Below are positions 1 to 6,436 of a stretch of DNA of 6,922 bases, piece by piece (within the stretch, counting starts at the first letter, position 1; every line of letters begins with the position of its first letter). Location: positions 1-6,922 of the forward strand of contig JAITHO010000132.1 in NCBI GenBank assembly GCA_031279915.1, read 5' to 3'. The notes under the pieces are model-generated. The model did not search any database. It was given only the letters and a program-made list of their open reading frames with translations, and was not told the origin of the DNA. The stretch is from Tannerellaceae bacterium (GTDB taxonomy: Bacteria > Bacteroidota > Bacteroidia > Bacteroidales > Tannerellaceae). Both the position numbers and the translations under genes were made by a program.

Positions 1-99
1 TATTGTTGCGCTACATTTCTTTGCCGAAGATTTACGGCAAGCTATTGTCGTGCTACATTTCTTTGCCGAAAACTTACGGCAAGCTATTGTAGTGCGACA
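1..99. repeat. 42-bp tandem repeat, two copies plus a partial third
   Basis: Two consecutive 42-bp units lie at 1-42 and 43-84. They match at 38 of 42 positions, and all four differences are transitions. A third, partial copy starts at 85 (TATTGTAGTGCGACA) and then diverges. Each unit contains the core CTACATTTCTTTGCCGAA and an inverted repeat, TTGCCG / CGGCAA, with an 8-nt loop (21-26/35-40 and 63-68/77-82). The array begins at the first base of the window, so more copies may lie to the left. Each unit also carries TTTCTTTG, which resembles the Bacteroidetes -7 promoter element (TAnnTTTG), so the repeats could be duplicated promoter or operator sites, an intergenic minisatellite, or the tail of a larger repeat. 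The repetition is directly visible; any function is inference. Confidence 0.85.
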
Positions 100-341
100 A
101 AATATAGATTGACCTCAAATTGGAGGCATCCCCACAGAAAGTTGGGCCCATTCGGGGCAAATGGAGCATTAAACACCTCATCCTATCATTGTCTGAATTG
201 ATAGGCATAATCCGGCAATGAGTTTTGTCGCTTAATTTATGCATGTCGGTTTTAAATAAATTATGCCAGCCGTAATTTGAAGCGATAGCTTGAGCGGCGC
301 AAAAAAATGATGTCGATACCGGCTTTTTATTCAGCAATATT
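100..341. other. Non-coding AT-rich spacer with two inverted repeats
   Basis: I find no convincing gene here. Two inverted repeats can be read directly: CCTATCA (182-188) with TGATAGG (199-205), a 7-bp stem with a 10-nt loop, and TAATTTAT (233-240) with ATAAATTA (256-263), an 8-bp stem with a 15-nt loop. Neither is followed by a T-run, so they do not look like intrinsic terminators. I see no tRNA or rRNA pattern. A minus-strand open frame crosses the region but begins with TTG and resembles no family I know. The region may be the 3' side of an upstream gene's transcript, a regulatory region, or decayed sequence. Confidence 0.5.
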
Positions 342-371
342 TTTGTGGTCGCATTATTATTGCTTTATTTG
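342..371 (+). promoter_or_regulatory. Putative Bacteroidetes-type promoter
   Basis: TTTG at 342-345 is followed after 18 nt by TTTATTTG at 364-371. This is close to the Bacteroidetes primary-sigma consensus TTTG-N19-21-TAnnTTTG: the -7 element differs at one base and the spacing is one short. A start site near 375-380 would give a leader of about 30 nt ahead of the ATG at 407. The leader is A-rich (GCAAAAGGAAATAATAA), as is common for translated mRNAs in this phylum. This is inferred from motif match only. Confidence 0.4.
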
Positions 372-406
372 CAAAAGGAAATAATAACTATTAAATATCA
401 ATCACC

Positions 407-577
407 ATGAACAATCTTTTTAAATATCTAGGAATTTGTATCCTGATTATTGGGCTCTTAATACTTGCGATACCGACATTTACGGCGAGCCTCACCAATT
501 CAATTTTGCTGATAGGGCTTGGAGTCGTCATCCTTGGTTACTTGACGCATATTATACTTGGGAAAAGAGTTGAATGA
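407..577 (+). CDS. Small two-helix membrane protein, unknown function
   Basis: This is a 56-residue reading frame, MNNLFKYLGICILIIGLLIL at its start and LGKRVE at its end. Two hydrophobic stretches, about residues 8-24 and 33-51, are joined by a short polar turn (TFTASLTNS), which predicts a helical hairpin in the inner membrane. The basic residues K6 and K53/R54 lie at the two ends, which suggests both termini are cytoplasmic. I do not recognise a named family, although small proteins of this type (short MxxLFxYLG start, glycine-rich second helix, KR tail) are common in Bacteroidales. The ATG is preceded by A/T-rich sequence without a clear Shine-Dalgarno site. A promoter-like pair lies upstream at 342-371 and a strong terminator 22 bp downstream, so it is probably transcribed alone. 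That arrangement supports a real gene. Function is unknown. Confidence 0.75.
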   Translation: MNNLFKYLGICILIIGLLILAIPTFTASLTNSILLIGLGVVILGYLTHIILGKRVE

Positions 578-599
578 GCATCATCCTATCTGGGAAATT

Positions 600-625
600 A
601 AGGGAAGCCTCAGCTTCCCTTTTTT
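600..625 (+). terminator. Rho-independent terminator
   Basis: A 9-bp perfect stem (600-608 pairing with 613-621, core GGGAAGC/GCTTCCC) closes a CTCA tetraloop. A run of six T residues (620-625) begins within the stem's 3' arm and continues past it. It sits 22 bp after the stop of the small membrane protein and 30 bp before the YccF-domain gene, so it should end the first transcript and separate the two genes. Confidence 0.88.
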
Positions 626-655
626 GCCTTCAGATTCTAAAGCCCTATTTACATT

Positions 656-1030
656 ATGTTTTCGTGTTTAGGTAATATCATCTGGCTTGTTTTCGGAGGA
701 TTCATCATTGCTATGGAATATCTCGTGGCGAGCCTCATACTGATGCTTACGATAATCGGGATTCCTTTCGGGCTGCAAACGCTTAAGCTTGCGCAAGTGG
801 CGCTGTGGCCATTCGGCACCAATATTACGGATAGAACGGGAGCTTCCACCGGTTGCCTCTCCATTTTTATGAACGTTCTATGGATTTTGTTGGGAGGGAT
901 TTGGATTTGCATTTCGCATCTGTTTTTCGGTTTGCTTTTTTGCATAACGATTATTGGAATTCCTTTCGGTTTACAGCATTTCAAGCTTGCAGGCCTGGCA
1001 TTGATGCCTTTCGGGAAAAATATTGGTTAG
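656..1030 (+). CDS. YccF domain-containing inner-membrane protein
   Basis: This is a 124-residue, very hydrophobic protein made of two copies of the YccF domain (PF03733). The signature TIIGIPFGLQ occurs at residues 32-41 and again at 98-107, each followed by a KLA...AL.PFG segment ending at 54 and 120; the two copies are offset by exactly 66 residues. The connecting segment (about 55-66, TNITDRTGASTG) is polar. Each copy should contribute two membrane-spanning or re-entrant segments. This doubled layout and length are usual for YccF proteins, so it appears full length. YccF proteins are found in many Gram-negative bacteria, but their biochemical role is not established; I give none here. The ATG at 656 is the first in frame and directly follows TTTACATT, with no clear Shine-Dalgarno site. 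The gene lies after a terminator, so it needs its own promoter, which I could not identify. The next gene is 56 bp downstream with no terminator between, so read-through is possible. Confidence 0.9.
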   Translation: MFSCLGNIIWLVFGGFIIAMEYLVASLILMLTIIGIPFGLQTLKLAQVALWPFGTNITDRTGASTGCLSIFMNVLWILLGGIWICISHLFFGLLFCITIIGIPFGLQHFKLAGLALMPFGKNIG

Positions 1031-1086
1031 CGATACCCATATTCTCGTCCTGATTATTTTCATTTCGTTTCTATAAACATTATATC

Positions 1087-2754
1087 ATGATTACGGAAAA
1101 CTTCATAAAGATTTACGAACGGAGCTTTCGTGATAATTGGAACCTCCCTGCCCTTACCGATTACGGCAAGAATACAAGCATAACGTTCGGATTGCTCGCC
1201 CGCAAAATAGCCGAGATTCATATTCTTCTCGAAGAATATCAGGTAGGCCGAGGCGATAAGGTGGCGCTCGTTGGCAAAGATTGCACGGCTTGGTGCATAG
1301 CTCATCTTGCGGTGATGACATACGGAGCAATCGTTGTTCCCATACTTCAGGATTTTAATCCTAACGATATTCATCACATTATTAATCATTCAGATTCGTG
1401 CCTGCTTTTCGTGAGCGATAAGATTTGGGACATACTTGAGGAAGAAAAGATCGTAGCCGTGCGTGCGGTATTCTCCTTATCCGAATTTCGCTGCATATAT
1501 CATCGCTACGGAGAATCGGCTCCTGTTCCAGGCGCCGACGATCTTGAAAGAAAATTCGCGTCCCGCTATCCAAAAGGATTCTCGCCCGATGATGTTATCT
1601 ACGCCGATATTGACAACTCCGAGGTAGCTCTGATCAATTATACCTCCGGAACCACCGGCTTCAGCAAGGGCGTAATGCTTACGGGCAACAACCTCGCCGG
1701 CAATGTAACCTACGCGCGCCGGCTCGACGTTATCTTCCGCGGCGAGCGCATGCTGTGCTTCCTTCCGCTGGCGCATGCTTACAGTTGCGCATTCAATTAT
1801 CTCGTACCAGTCGCCTTCGGAGCCCATGTTTTTATTCTTGGAAAGCTCCCAACGCCTAAGATTCTTCTGAAAGCTTTTGAAGAGATCAAGCCGCATCTTA
1901 TCATAAGCGTTCCTCTCATTTTAGAGAAAATCTACAAGAAGACTATACTCCCGCAATTGTCGAAGCGAACGATGCGTTTAGCTCTTAATATTCCGCTGCT
2001 CGACACCCGTATTTACGCCCAGGTTTGCAAGAAGCTGGTAAATGCTCTGGGAGGAAATTTCCGCGAAGTGATCGTAGGCGGAGCTCCCATGAACCAGGAG
2101 GTGACGGATTTCCTTTACAAGATAAAATTTCCGTTCACCATAGGTTACGGCATGACGGAATGTGCGCCATTGGTAAGCTACGATAATCATAATGATTACG
2201 TTCCGGGCTCATGCGGTCGCGTCCTCCATGATATTATGGACGTTCGCATCGACTCGCCGGATCCTTACAACATCGTTGGCGAGATACAGGTTAAAGGCGA
2301 GAATGTAATGCAGGGCTATTATAAGAACGAAGATGCATCAGCCAATGCCTTCACGTCCGACGGTTGGCTCCGCACAGGCGATCTCGGTACCATAGACGAT
2401 AAAAAGCGCATCTACATACGCGGTCGCAGCAAAACTCTAATCCTTAGTTCAAACGGTCAGAACATCTATCCCGAAGAAATCGAATCAAAGCTCAATAATC
2501 TTCCCTTCGTGATGGAAAGCCTTGTTGTAGAGAAAAACGGCAAGCTCATTGCTCTGGTTTATCCAGACTACGATGCCGTTGACGGCGTTGGCATACGCCA
2601 TGAAGATCTTCCTGCCGTAATGGAGCAAAATAGGCAGGAGCTGAACAAACTCCTTGCTCCGTATGAAAGCATAACATCCATTTGCTTGTATCCTACCGAA
2701 TTTGAGAAAACGCCCAAGAAGAGCATCAAGCGCTACCTGTACAGCAACTATTAA
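1087..2754 (+). CDS. AMP-binding acyl-CoA synthetase (long-chain fatty acid-CoA ligase type)
   Basis: This 555-residue protein belongs to the ANL adenylate-forming superfamily (AMP-binding, PF00501). These enzymes activate a carboxylic acid with ATP to an acyl-AMP and then transfer it to CoA. The ATP-binding P-loop YTSGTTGFSKG is at residues 185-195, the LPLAH motif at 226-230, GGAPM at 331-335, the YGMTE motif at 354-358, and WLRTGD with the ribose-binding aspartate at 427-432. The hinge is near 438-447 (DKKRIYIRGR). The small C-terminal domain follows and ends in TPKKSIKRYLY. Length and motif order are those of bacterial long-chain fatty acid-CoA ligases, but chain-length preference cannot be read from the sequence; it could act on another acid. 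No membrane segment or signal peptide is visible, so it should be cytoplasmic or peripheral. In most relatives a catalytic lysine precedes the hydrophobic residue of the tail motif; here Ser546 falls at that place, with Lys544, Lys545 and Lys548 around it. It is probably co-transcribed with the gene 9 bp downstream. Confidence 0.93.
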   Translation: MITENFIKIYERSFRDNWNLPALTDYGKNTSITFGLLARKIAEIHILLEEYQVGRGDKVALVGKDCTAWCIAHLAVMTYGAIVVPILQDFNPNDIHHIINHSDSCLLFVSDKIWDILEEEKIVAVRAVFSLSEFRCIYHRYGESAPVPGADDLERKFASRYPKGFSPDDVIYADIDNSEVALINYTSGTTGFSKGVMLTGNNLAGNVTYARRLDVIFRGERMLCFLPLAHAYSCAFNYLVPVAFGAHVFILGKLPTPKILLKAFEEIKPHLIISVPLILEKIYKKTILPQLSKRTMRLALNIPLLDTRIYAQVCKKLVNALGGNFREVIVGGAPMNQEVTDFLYKIKFPFTIGYGMTECAPLVSYDNHNDYVPGSCGRVLHDIMDVRIDSPDPYNIVGEIQVKGENVMQGYYKNEDASANAFTSDGWLRTGDLGTIDDKKRIYIRGRSKTLILSSNGQNIYPEEIESKLNNLPFVMESLVVEKNGKLIALVYPDYDAVDGVGIRHEDLPAVMEQNRQELNKLLAPYESITSICLYPTEFEKTPKKSIKRYLYSNY

Positions 2755-2763
2755 GCCCGTTGG

Positions 2764-3474
2764 ATGGATAAACAATACCGCGACTCCGAATTAGGTCCTA
2801 TAATCGTTCGAACCAATGCCAGAGCCAAACGATATTCGCTCCGCGTTAAACATGGACTAATAGTTGCAGTAATGCCTTCCGGCGGGAGCGAGGAACTCCT
2901 GTTCAGCTTCATCAACCAACAGCGATCGCGCCTTAAAACCCTCCTGCAAGACGCTCCTGCAAAGAAGATAATCTCCCCCGACATAGAGTTCAAAACCAAT
3001 ACCTTTTGCCTCAGCATAAGTCTTACCGATCGCACTAACTTTTACATGCGCCTCAACAGCGATGAAGGAATCCTCCATATAAGCTGTCCGCAACCAACCG
3101 ATTTCACCGACCCTCGAGTGCAAACACTTTTGGCGGGCTTCATTGAAAAAGCTTTGCGCCATGAGGCAAAGCGTATCCTCCCCGAACGCCTCCGCAAACT
3201 AGCCGAACAGCATGGATTTACTTACTCAAGCCTGCGCCTGGCTAATACCAAAAGCCGCTGGGGAAGCTGTTCCGCAGGACAGCGAATCAATCTCTCCATT
3301 GCCCTTATGCTACTACCGGATCATTTGATCGACTATGTCATACTGCACGAACTATGTCATACGGTTGAGATGAATCACAGTTCAGCTTTCTGGGACATCA
3401 TGAATCTTGTAACCGAAAATCGAGCCTTATTGTTGAGAAAAGAATTGAAAAGATATAGCACTCATATATTTTAA
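2764..3474 (+). CDS. YgjP-like (DUF45, M48-type) metal-dependent hydrolase
   Basis: This 236-residue protein has the layout of the YgjP-like metallopeptidase family (PF01863). The N-terminal part (about 15-60) begins with VRTNARAKRYSLRVK, matching the usual family opening. The conserved block starts at SRWGSCS (164-170), followed by INLSIALMLLPDHLIDYVI and the zinc-binding motif HELCH (195-199). NHSSAFW follows at 204-210, with His205 as the likely third metal ligand. By analogy with zincins, Glu196 would be the catalytic base. Length is normal for this family in Bacteroidota. No signal peptide is visible, so it should be cytoplasmic. The substrate is not known from the sequence; relatives are mostly annotated as putative metallopeptidases. 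The ATG at 2764 lies 9 bp after the stop of the acyl-CoA synthetase, which suggests one operon, and there is no terminator before lptD. Confidence 0.92.
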   Translation: MDKQYRDSELGPIIVRTNARAKRYSLRVKHGLIVAVMPSGGSEELLFSFINQQRSRLKTLLQDAPAKKIISPDIEFKTNTFCLSISLTDRTNFYMRLNSDEGILHISCPQPTDFTDPRVQTLLAGFIEKALRHEAKRILPERLRKLAEQHGFTYSSLRLANTKSRWGSCSAGQRINLSIALMLLPDHLIDYVILHELCHTVEMNHSSAFWDIMNLVTENRALLLRKELKRYSTHIF

Positions 3475-3499
3475 AACACGTATTTGCCGGAAAATATTC

Positions 3500-3507
3500 T
3501 ATCTTTG
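3500..3507 (+). promoter_or_regulatory. Putative -7 promoter element for lptD
   Basis: TATCTTTG is an exact match to the Bacteroidetes -7 consensus TAnnTTTG. It lies in the 62-bp gap between the metallohydrolase gene and lptD and would give a leader of roughly 20-25 nt. A TTTG at 3483-3486 could act as the -33 element, but its spacing (13 nt) is shorter than the usual 19-21, so the upstream half is weak. TTTGCCG occurs twice here (3484-3490 and 3504-3510). This suggests that lptD can be transcribed independently of the two genes before it. Confidence 0.55.
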
Positions 3508-3536
3508 CCGCGTAAGACACAAATAAAAAGGCCGGA

Positions 3537-6359
3537 ATGTTTCCCAAATACACGCTCGCTCGTATAGTCGTAATCTCCGTTTTCTCCGCAGCTCCACTAA
3601 CGGTCAGTGGACAGGAAACATTCGCACTACCGGATTCTACATTTACCGCTCCCTTAGTTCCAGACTCTCTCATCCATTTACCAGACTCAAGCCTTGCATT
3701 CCAGGATTCCATTCCGGCGCATCAGAATGGGGCGGATACGGTTGCCATTGGAGTAAGTTCTCTCGAAGCCGTCGTGACATATCTCGCTTCCGATTCGATC
3801 GTCATTTCAAGCGGCAACCGTGCGTTTCTTTACGGCAAAGGAGAAGTGAAGTACCAGCAGATAGAGCTGAAATCCGAATACATGGAGATGCACCTAGACA
3901 GCAGCCTCGTTTTCGCAAAGTTCGGCCTCGACACTCTGGGCCTCGAATTTGGATATCCCGTATTTAAAGACGGCGACCAGGAATACGAATCGAAAACCAT
4001 GCGATACAACTTCAAATCGAAGAAGGGTTACAGCACCGATCTCATCACAAAGCAAGGCGAAGGATTCGTAACCGCCGGCCTAACTAAGAAAATGGAAGAC
4101 GATATCCTCAACATGAAAGACGGCGAATACACAACCTGCGACGATCCGGATCACGCCCACTTTTTCATCAAGATGACACGTGCAAAAGTTCGCCCAAAGA
4201 AAAACATAGTAACCGGCCCCGTTTATCTCGTCATTGCCGACGTTCCTATATATCTGCTCGGCCTACCCTTCTGCTACTTTCCCTTCTCCGAAAGCTATTC
4301 ATCCGGCATACTCTTTCCAACATTCGGCGAAGAATCAGCGCGAGGTTTCTATCTCAGAGAAGGCGGCTACTATTTTGCAATCAGCGATTACATGGACATG
4401 GCTGTCACCGGTGAAATCTACACCAAAGGATCCTGGGGCGTTACGGCTCGTAGCGCATTGAGGAAGCGATACAAATACAGCGGCAACCTGAATGCATCAT
4501 ATCTTGTGACCAAGCTCGGCGACAAAGGACTTTCAGATTACAGTCTTACGAAAGATTTCAAACTCGCCGGATCCTTTAGCCTCGATCCAAAATCAAGTCC
4601 ATATCATACCTTTTCTATAAGTGCAAACTTTGCGACCAGCGGCTACGATAAAAACAATATTCAGGGAATGTATGTTCCCACTTCTACGCAAAACACAAAA
4701 AGTACGAGCGTAAGCTATACCAAACGTTTCCCCCGCAGTCCGTTCAACATTTCATCGGCTTTCAGCATCAACCAGGTTTCGCGCGACACAATGCTTTCGG
4801 TTACTCTGCCCGACATCTCCATAAACATGAGCCGCATCTATCCATTTAAGCGCAAAATGGCTGTGGGGAGCGAACGATGGTACGAGAAGATATCCATGAG
4901 CTATACCGGAACAATGCGCAACAGCATCTCCACCAAAGAATACAAATTCATGCAGTCAAGCCTCGTTAAGGATTGGAAAAACGGCATGCAGCACTCTATT
5001 CCGGTTAGCGCCACTTATAGTCTTTTCAACTTTATCAATGTCTCTCCATCGGTGAGCTATCGCGAAAGATGGTACACTAACCGCGTTGAGAAGGGCTTCG
5101 ACATGCAAACCAACTCCGTATTAAACGTTGATACGACCTACGGATTCTATCGCGTTTACGATTATAATACCTCCGTTTCCGCCTCTACTACTGTATATGG
5201 ATTCTTTCAGCCTACGATTCCTCTGCTGAGCAAGTTTTTGAAAACCGTGCGGCACAGGATGGATATGTCTGTCAGCCTTGGATACACTCCAGACTTCGGC
5301 GATCCAAAATATGGCTACTACAAAAACTATCAATATGCCGACAACCAGGGTGCAGTTCAGAATCTGACTTACTCGCCAGTCGAGACCGGAATGTTCGGCG
5401 TTCCGGGACGGGGGCAGCAGGGCAACGTCAGCTTTAGTCTGGATAATAATATTGAAGCGAAGTATATTTCCAAAAACGATTCTACCGGCGAAGGACTTAA
5501 GAGATCACTCATCGACAAGCTATCCCTCGGAATGAGTTATAACATGATGGCCGACTCTTTCAATTGGAGCGACCTCAACGTTGGGCTCCGCTTAAAACTA
5601 ACCAAGAGCTATACCTTAAACCTCAACGGAGTTTTCGAAACATACACTTACCGCGTTGACGAAGGGCCTAACGGTACGCGCAGTTTCCGTCGCCAAAATG
5701 TTATGCGCATAGCCTCCGGAAAAGGCCTCGGACGTCTTCGCTCCACCGGCACCAGCGTTTCGTATACCATCAATCAGGATTTCTATAAAACCGGCTTCAT
5801 CGGACGCCTATTGGGGTTCGGAACCGAAGATAAACCCAAAGAGGCTGAATCTTCAACCGACAACGAGAACCTTAGCACATTGGACGAATTTGGCGAAATC
5901 CGCGAACTCGTTCCCGACCAAAACCGCGGACGCCTTCGCAGAGATCAGAACGAACACGACCACAACGGCGACATCGACCCCGACGGCTATCATAAAAACG
6001 ACTTCAAATGGAGCCTCTCCTTCAATTACAGCCTTAACCTTGGCTACGGAGATTTCAACTACGATAAAAAGGAATACAACTACCGTCTTTCACACGCCTT
6101 GAGCTTCAGCGGCAACATACAGCCCACAAAAAATTGGCAGATGAACTTTAACGCTACTTACGATGTCAACGCCAAACGCATTTCGTACCTCACCTGCAAT
6201 GTTTCGCGCAACCTGCATTGCTTCAACATGACGGCAAGCATTATCCCCGTGGGAAACTACAAATCTTACTCTTTCTCCATTTCCGTAAGCTCCTCCCTCT
6301 TGAAAGACCTGAAATACGACCGCCGGAGCAACTACCGCGAAGGCCTGAAATGGTATTGA
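3537..6359 (+). CDS. lptD: LPS-assembly outer-membrane protein LptD (OstA/Imp family)
   Basis: This 940-residue protein is the outer-membrane end of the lipopolysaccharide export bridge. LptD forms a beta-barrel which, plugged by a lipoprotein partner (LptE), inserts LPS into the outer leaflet. A signal peptide is visible (MFPKYTLAR, hydrophobic core 10-22, likely cleavage near LTVSG-QE). A Pro/Asp/Ser-rich linker follows to about residue 80, with PDS repeated. The OstA/LptA-like jellyroll begins near 86 (DSIVISSGNRAFLYGKGEV) and extends to about 235. The segment 240-275 (PIYLLGLPFCYFPF, then SSGILFPTFG) is the typical entry to the barrel, which fills the rest with alternating, aromatic-rich strands. 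The C-terminus carries the Bacteroidetes-type LHCF, SYSFSISVS and LKDLKYD signatures. The only cysteines I see are 201, 246, 887 and 895. Residues 763-821 form a hydrophilic insert or long loop rich in Asp, Glu, Asn and His. An lptE gene is not in this window. The ATG at 3537 is chosen because it gives a complete signal peptide and follows a promoter core. Confidence 0.92.
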   Translation: MFPKYTLARIVVISVFSAAPLTVSGQETFALPDSTFTAPLVPDSLIHLPDSSLAFQDSIPAHQNGADTVAIGVSSLEAVVTYLASDSIVISSGNRAFLYGKGEVKYQQIELKSEYMEMHLDSSLVFAKFGLDTLGLEFGYPVFKDGDQEYESKTMRYNFKSKKGYSTDLITKQGEGFVTAGLTKKMEDDILNMKDGEYTTCDDPDHAHFFIKMTRAKVRPKKNIVTGPVYLVIADVPIYLLGLPFCYFPFSESYSSGILFPTFGEESARGFYLREGGYYFAISDYMDMAVTGEIYTKGSWGVTARSALRKRYKYSGNLNASYLVTKLGDKGLSDYSLTKDFKLAGSFSLDPKSSPYHTFSISANFATSGYDKNNIQGMYVPTSTQNTKSTSVSYTKRFPRSPFNISSAFSINQVSRDTMLSVTLPDISINMSRIYPFKRKMAVGSERWYEKISMSYTGTMRNSISTKEYKFMQSSLVKDWKNGMQHSIPVSATYSLFNFINVSPSVSYRERWYTNRVEKGFDMQTNSVLNVDTTYGFYRVYDYNTSVSASTTVYGFFQPTIPLLSKFLKTVRHRMDMSVSLGYTPDFGDPKYGYYKNYQYADNQGAVQNLTYSPVETGMFGVPGRGQQGNVSFSLDNNIEAKYISKNDSTGEGLKRSLIDKLSLGMSYNMMADSFNWSDLNVGLRLKLTKSYTLNLNGVFETYTYRVDEGPNGTRSFRRQNVMRIASGKGLGRLRSTGTSVSYTINQDFYKTGFIGRLLGFGTEDKPKEAESSTDNENLSTLDEFGEIRELVPDQNRGRLRRDQNEHDHNGDIDPDGYHKNDFKWSLSFNYSLNLGYGDFNYDKKEYNYRLSHALSFSGNIQPTKNWQMNFNATYDVNAKRISYLTCNVSRNLHCFNMTASIIPVGNYKSYSFSISVSSSLLKDLKYDRRSNYREGLKWY

Positions 6360-6436
6360 GGCAAGGCTGATCAGTCGGCATAATTTCTGCGGAAAAGCTT
6401 ATTTTCGCTCTCGTAATCTTAAAACTATATACCATT

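Noticed and set aside
1..99. Edge repeats as a CRISPR array
   Set aside because: The 42-bp units are directly adjacent with no unique spacers between them, and no cas gene is visible.
74..337. Minus-strand open frame of 87 codons in the upstream spacer
   Set aside because: It begins with TTG, resembles no protein family I know, has no clear upstream ribosome site, and overlaps the tandem repeat and the inverted repeats.
646..653. TATTTACA as the YccF promoter -7 element
   Set aside because: It matches the consensus poorly and would put the transcription start at or beyond the ATG at 656.
649..984. Minus-strand 111-codon frame opposite the YccF gene
   Set aside because: It is antisense to a clear family protein, and its apparent repeats (KGIPIIV twice) only mirror the duplicated YccF motif.
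853..1053. Second + frame overlapping the end of the YccF gene
   Set aside because: It lies in another frame inside a well-supported gene and has no recognisable protein pattern.
1477..1896. 139-codon minus-strand frame inside the acyl-CoA synthetase gene
   Set aside because: It is antisense to a fully motif-supported enzyme and shows no family features of its own.
5890..6102. Thr-rich 70-codon + frame inside lptD
   Set aside because: The Thr/Ala richness is a frame-shifted reading of the Asp/Asn-rich LptD insert; the LptD frame is continuous across it.
6400..6407. TATTTTCG as a promoter for the GH106-like gene
   Set aside because: It matches only part of TAnnTTTG and I found no -33 element at suitable spacing, so it is mentioned only as a weak possibility.
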